A stretch of 64,000 bases of DNA from Gracilibacillus salinarum (GTDB lineage Bacteria > Bacillota > Bacilli > Bacillales > Amphibacillaceae). The stretch lies in contig NZ_CP095071.1 of assembly GCF_022919575.1 (NCBI RefSeq), positions 1,798,001-1,862,000 on the forward strand, in the 5' to 3' direction. The position numbers and the translations under genes are program-made. The notes under the pieces were generated by a model. The model saw only the letters and a program-made list of their open reading frames with translations. It was not told the DNA's origin and did not search any database. This document shows, one piece after another, positions 60,060 through 64,000 of this stretch; within the stretch, counting starts at the first letter, position 1, and each line of letters starts with the position of its first letter.

Positions 60060-61586
60060 CTACTGTCCTAACTCTCCCCCTGCAAATAAATTCTTATATT
60101 GGTGATGGACAGTCTTATTTACAGGTAAGACATCATCCTTATCAATACACCACCTTAGTAATTTCCTTTCTAATTCGATCGTTATAGAGTCATAATTAGT
60201 TTTACCATACAGATTACTTAACTCTGCCGGGTCATGCTTTAAGTCATACAACTCCCCATCCCCGTTATCATAAATATTTAACTTCCAATCATTCGTTCTA
60301 ATCGATTTCCCTCGTCCGTACCATGCTTCTCGGTAAGCACACCATACAAAACACGACTCATCGAACGGATCAGCAGGACGAGCGGTTATGTCCGAAACCT
60401 CTGGAGGACTTCCTTTTTCACCGCTTTCTATGACAACATATTCTCGTGGATGGTAAGGCTGTTCTAAAAGATAGGAGGCAAAGCTTTTACCTTGAACACC
60501 GTCTGGAATGGATAAGTTACTTAATTCCAGCAATGTCGGCATTAAATCTATCAGTTCAATTAAATGGTTGCCAGTTTTATTTTGGATTGTACCAGGCCAT
60601 GAAACAATTAATGGAACATGTGTAAACGAATCATAGAAAGCATTATGCTTTTGGATTAACTGGTGTGCACCCATTGAATCGCCATGATCAGATGTAAAAA
60701 TGATAATTGTATTTTCCTTTATACCAAGGTGATTAATTGTTTCCAACACTCTTCCTACGTTGTCATCTATAAAGTTAATCATGCCATAATGAGTAGCTCG
60801 CACTTTACGAATAACATCATCATCCGCTTTATCCATCGCATCCATTATATGCGCCACCCTTTGACGTTCCGGTTTATCATTAAGATCATCTTTTGGTGGC
60901 AGCGGAACATTAGCCGGATCATACATACTTGCATAAGGTTCTGGTACTTGATAAGGAGTATGCGGATCTGGAAAGGATAGCCACATAAAAAAAGGGACAT
61001 CTTCATTACGAACAGTTTCTAAATAATCAATCGCGGTATCCCCTAATAATTGTGTACCACATTTCGTAAAAGAAGCAGGATTCGTACCATATCCAAGTGG
61101 TTTTTGAAAACAGTTTTCTTCTGCCCATTGATGAGCCGCTTGTACCTCTGGGTCGTCTCTAAATCCATCCACAAGATGTCCATGACCACCTTCAACAATA
61201 TAGTCGAATGTCTGATGTAATATATCCTCCTTCTCTCTCGATGAGGAATAATAATTTTCCATTCTGCCATCCATGAACGCATGATTTTTTCCAATTATGG
61301 CTGTTTGGTATCCCTGTTCCTTCAAGACTTGAGGTAATGTTATTTCCTCAGGATTAATTAACATATGATTAGCATGACAACGAATAGTAGATGGATATCT
61401 GCCAGTCATCATTGAACTGCGCGATGGCGAACAGGCTGGGTAGTTGCAAAAAGCATTCTCAAATAAAACACCATTTTCCGCCAATCCTTCTAAATGAGGC
61501 GTCTTTACCAATGAATTACCGTATAACGCTAACGTTTCAGCTGTCTGCTGATCGGTTTGAATCAATAGAATATTAGGATTACACAA
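60060..61586 (-). CDS. sulfatase, Cys-type (formylglycine-dependent)
   Basis: The product is 508 residues. The signature ACSPSRSSMMTGRYP places Cys52 at the formylglycine position. Metal residues are in LLIQTDQQ and FTSDHGDSMGAHQLIQKH, with FMWLSFPDPHTPYQVP between. The start is TTG behind GGGGAGAGGCGAA. No export signal is present, so it would act on imported sulfated oligosaccharides. It needs a formylglycine-generating or anSME enzyme encoded elsewhere. It is the last gene of the third importer operon. Confidence 0.92.
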   Translation of the reverse strand: MCNPNILLIQTDQQTAETLALYGNSLVKTPHLEGLAENGVLFENAFCNYPACSPSRSSMMTGRYPSTIRCHANHMLINPEEITLPQVLKEQGYQTAIIGKNHAFMDGRMENYYSSSREKEDILHQTFDYIVEGGHGHLVDGFRDDPEVQAAHQWAEENCFQKPLGYGTNPASFTKCGTQLLGDTAIDYLETVRNEDVPFFMWLSFPDPHTPYQVPEPYASMYDPANVPLPPKDDLNDKPERQRVAHIMDAMDKADDDVIRKVRATHYGMINFIDDNVGRVLETINHLGIKENTIIIFTSDHGDSMGAHQLIQKHNAFYDSFTHVPLIVSWPGTIQNKTGNHLIELIDLMPTLLELSNLSIPDGVQGKSFASYLLEQPYHPREYVVIESGEKGSPPEVSDITARPADPFDESCFVWCAYREAWYGRGKSIRTNDWKLNIYDNGDGELYDLKHDPAELSNLYGKTNYDSITIELERKLLRWCIDKDDVLPVNKTVHHQYKNLFAGGELGQ

Positions 61587-61608
61587 TTCGCCTCTCCCCT
61601 TTAATCAT

Positions 61609-62499
61609 TTATCCCTTGATAGATCCAATCATGACCCCTTTTACAAAGTGTTTTTGGACGAAAGGATACACAATTAGCACTGGTATACTAGCAACAACAA
61701 CTAAAGCATATTTAATACTTTGGCCAAGTAATAATTTTTCATCCATTCCAAATTGACCAGAAGCCTCTGTTCCACTTAACTGATTAACTAGCAAAATTTC
61801 TCTAAGAATTAGCTGCAACGGATAAAGTCCTTCTTCCCTTAAATAAATTAAGGCATTAAAGAAAGCATTCCAATGCCCAACAGCATAAAACAAAATCATT
61901 ACCGCAATGATTGGTTTGGACAAAGGAAGGATAATCTTGAATAACAGTTTGATATTCGAACATCCATCAATCATTGCCGCCTCTTGAAGTTCCCAAGGGA
62001 TACTTGTTTGAAAGTAGGTTCGCATAACGATTAAATTGTATGTCGCGATAGCGTTAGGGATAACCATCGCCCAAATCGTATCGACCATTCCCAAACCTTG
62101 GACTACTAAGTAAGTAGGAATTAACCCACCATGAAAAAACATTGTAAATGTAATAAGAAACATGAACACGTTCCTTCCTGGCAAGTCACGTCTGGACAAA
62201 GGATATGCAGCTAATGTCGTTAATCCGATGTTAATTACTGTTCCAAAAACCGTATAAAAAATAGTGTTGCGATATCCAATCCAAATGTCGCTATTTTTAA
62301 AAATTTCTGTGTAAGCATCTAGTGTGAATCCTACCGGCCAGAGCCACATCTCTCCATTCATAACCCTTGCCGGATCACTAAATGAAGCACTAACCACTAT
62401 AATAAGCGGATATAACACGATGATAATAATCACAGCCGAAATCAACGTGATGATGACATCAAAGAGTTTACCATCTGATATTTTTAATGATCGTTGCAT
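61609..62499 (-). CDS. carbohydrate ABC transporter permease, LplC-like (second)
   Basis: The product is 296 residues with six transmembrane helices. The EAA loop reads WELQEAAMIDGCSNIKLLFK, then IILPLSKPIIAVM, and the C-terminus is KHFVKGVMIGSIKG as in LplC/YtcP. It closely resembles the permease at 22602-23480 in layout but is distinct in sequence. It works with the LplB-like partner 33 bases upstream and the truncated binding protein at the window edge. The imported sugar is probably sulfated, given the sulfatase gene that follows. Confidence 0.93.
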   Translation of the reverse strand: MQRSLKISDGKLFDVIITLISAVIIIIVLYPLIIVVSASFSDPARVMNGEMWLWPVGFTLDAYTEIFKNSDIWIGYRNTIFYTVFGTVINIGLTTLAAYPLSRRDLPGRNVFMFLITFTMFFHGGLIPTYLVVQGLGMVDTIWAMVIPNAIATYNLIVMRTYFQTSIPWELQEAAMIDGCSNIKLLFKIILPLSKPIIAVMILFYAVGHWNAFFNALIYLREEGLYPLQLILREILLVNQLSGTEASGQFGMDEKLLLGQSIKYALVVVASIPVLIVYPFVQKHFVKGVMIGSIKG

Positions 62500-62532
62500 C
62501 CTACTATCCCCTCCTCGTTCGGCACATGGAAC

Positions 62533-63504
62533 CTACCATAAGCTTGTTTCGGCCTTCTTTCTTGCATATCTGTTAATCAGAATAAGCAAGAAGAAATTGA
62601 TAAGCGAATTAAATAAACCAATTGCAGCGCTATAACTGTAATCGCCGTTCAAAATACCATTACGATAAACGAACGTTTGAATAACATCACTAGATTCCAA
62701 GTTTAAATTATTTTGCATTAAGAGAATTTTCTCAAAGCCTACATTCATGAACTGTCCAATATCCAATATCAACATGATAATGATAACAGGAAATATACCG
62801 GGTAAGGACACATGAATAATCCGTTGCAGCCTCGAAGCACCATCCATTTTTGCCGCTTCATATAATTGGGGATCAATCCCGGCTAAGGACGCTACGTAAA
62901 TAATCGACTGCCACCCCATGCTTTGCCAGATGTTTGAACTTATAAAGAGTGTTTTAAACCATTCAGGCTTTTCCATAAAAGGTATCGGCTCTATTCCAAA
63001 CGAACCTAAAATAATATTGATAAATCCTCCATCTGGATTTAAGAATAAATCCAGCATACCGACAATAACTACTACAGAAATAAAATGTGGCATATAGGTT
63101 ACATTCTGAAGCGTTTTCTTTAAAGTTGTATTACGAATCTCGTTAATTAACAATGCCAGCACAATAGGAATGGGGAATGCAATTAATAAAGAGAGTACAC
63201 TAATCAAAAAAGTGTTCCATAGTAATCTGCCAAAGTAATAAGAAGAGAAAAAACGTTCAAAGTTTTCAAAACCTACCCACTCACTCCCTAAAAACCCAAA
63301 AGCAGGATTAAAATCTCTAAAGGCAATCTGCAACCCATACATCGGCCCATACTGAAAAACAGCATACCAAGCCAGTGGTAACAAAAGCATTAAATATAAA
63401 TCGTAACGCGCGAATATATATTTCCAAGCTTTCTGTCTTTCTGTCAACGGTTTGGTTTGTCCTGTAACATCTTTTTTATGAAGCTCTGACTTTATGCCAT
63501 TCAC
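62533..63504 (-). CDS. sugar ABC transporter permease, LplB-like (second)
   Basis: The product is about 323 residues. The frame opens at 63549, but GAAGGAGGTAGGAGGC precedes a GTG at 63504, which is preferred. Six transmembrane helices follow a long basic N-terminus. The EAA loop reads PQLYEAAKMDGASRLQRIIH, then VSLPGIFPVI. The segment FQYGPMYGLQIAFRDFNPAF is the LplB hallmark. It follows the binding-protein gene in the transcript, after an intercistronic hairpin. Confidence 0.92.
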   Translation of the reverse strand: MNGIKSELHKKDVTGQTKPLTERQKAWKYIFARYDLYLMLLLPLAWYAVFQYGPMYGLQIAFRDFNPAFGFLGSEWVGFENFERFFSSYYFGRLLWNTFLISVLSLLIAFPIPIVLALLINEIRNTTLKKTLQNVTYMPHFISVVVIVGMLDLFLNPDGGFINIILGSFGIEPIPFMEKPEWFKTLFISSNIWQSMGWQSIIYVASLAGIDPQLYEAAKMDGASRLQRIIHVSLPGIFPVIIIMLILDIGQFMNVGFEKILLMQNNLNLESSDVIQTFVYRNGILNGDYSYSAAIGLFNSLINFFLLILINRYARKKAETSLW

Positions 63505-63537
63505 GCCTCCTACCTCCTTCTCCGTGTAACATCCTAA

Positions 63538-63570
63538 CTCACTGAGCACAGAACTTCTGTACCCAGTGAG
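63538..63570 (-). other. intercistronic hairpin after the third binding-protein gene
   Basis: CTCACTG pairs with CAGTGAG, with inner ACAGAA/TTCTGT pairs, in the gap between the binding-protein stop and the permease start. No T run follows. It is placed like the hairpin at 48502-48541, suggesting the same role in giving more binding protein than permease. Confidence 0.6.
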
Positions 63571-63579
63571 AGGGTGAAT

Positions 63580-64000
63580 TTATTTATAATTTAAGTCATA
63601 GGCTTCTTGATATATTTCAGTCAGACGGTCTAATCCCATGTTTTCTATAGTTGATACATATTCGTCCCATTGATCGAAATTCATGTCACCAGTAATGAAC
63701 TTGGAAGTCGTCTCCTCATAGTACTGATCCATGTCTTGGCGGATTTGATCTACTTCTTTCGTTGTATCTTCATCAAAGATAGGGGTCCCGTAAATAGCTT
63801 CTGGTAAGTATGGATCCAATTTACTTTGTGCTTCTTGCGCTTTTGGTGGGTTAATAGCAGAAGCATTTTTCTCTGTTACAAGCTGTGGTGCACCTCCACC
63901 TGGCCAAGGGGTAAATTGACCGATTGCTGGCCCACTCCCCATGTCTGAATTCAGGATATCATCTGTATATTCCGGCAGACCATCTTCTCCAAAAGTAAAC
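63580..64000 (-). CDS. extracellular solute-binding protein, C-terminal part (cut by window edge)
   Basis: At least 139 residues are present; the frame stays open to 64000, so the N-terminus is outside. The visible part contains FGEDGLPEYTDDILNSDMGS, PAIGQFTPWPGGGAP, LDPYLPEAIYGTPIFDEDTT and the terminal LDRLTEIYQEAYDLNYK, typical of the last lobe of LplA/YtcQ-type binding proteins. It heads the third importer operon, which continues with two permeases and a sulfatase. Confidence 0.85.
   Translation of the reverse strand, partial: FTFGEDGLPEYTDDILNSDMGSGPAIGQFTPWPGGGAPQLVTEKNASAINPPKAQEAQSKLDPYLPEAIYGTPIFDEDTTKEVDQIRQDMDQYYEETTSKFITGDMNFDQWDEYVSTIENMGLDRLTEIYQEAYDLNYK

Overview
The window reads as chromosomal DNA of a low-GC Gram-positive endospore-former of the Bacillaceae, probably a moderately halophilic Gracilibacillus- or Oceanobacillus-like species. 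The evidence is AGGAGG-type ribosome sites, a T-box leader, CcpA-type cre boxes, ECF sigma/anti-sigma pairs, YesM/YesN two-component systems, lipobox binding proteins, and a CalY/TasA-TapA-SipW biofilm-matrix locus. No tRNA, rRNA, prophage, CRISPR array or transposase gene was seen. The genus is an inference.

Positions 1-20,870 form an accessory, decaying region of small genes: a DAACS symporter, two ECF sigma/anti-sigma modules, VOC, VanZ, DUF3139, GNAT, APH-like, LURP-one, DinB-like and beta-lactamase-like proteins, and a T-box-controlled methionyl-tRNA synthetase. Several genes are visibly broken. An ECF sigma gene has an in-frame TGA, a vanZ-like gene, a membrane-protein gene and a yebE-like gene are frameshifted, and a yfjL-like gene is split by a 147-bp structured mobile element.

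Positions 20,870-38,000 form a polysaccharide-utilisation locus. It has a secreted PL6-like lyase with a discoidin-type binding domain, a PL5-like lyase, an Lpl-type ABC importer without its own ATPase, a YesM/YesN pair, an AraC regulator and five catabolic enzymes. The substrate is probably a uronic-acid-containing polysaccharide such as alginate, or dermatan- or chondroitin-like glycan. Positions 38,240-54,430 hold an M24 peptidase, a YesL-like protein, and a second sugar-import and catabolism cluster with two paralogous Gfo/Idh/MocA dehydrogenases, an epimerase, a MalFG-type importer, a second YesM/YesN pair and two sulfatase-fold enzymes that have Thr where the formylglycine Cys/Ser is expected. 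Positions 60,060-64,000 hold a third importer with a canonical Cys-type sulfatase, cut by the window edge.

Positions 54,840-59,900 hold an SDR enzyme, a small HTH protein and the matrix locus calY, tapA-like, sipW and a second TasA-like protein with an LPxTA-like sorting tail. SinR-like GTTCTTT boxes lie at its promoter.

Two repeat systems run through the intergenic DNA. One is a set of tandem arrays with unrelated or weakly related sequences but an almost invariant 52-bp period, plus two arrays of exactly 21 bp; these equal five and two DNA helical turns. The other is a roughly 145-bp element flanked by TTTAT with compensatory base changes in its stems, which looks like a non-autonomous IS200/IS605-type or bcr1-like element.
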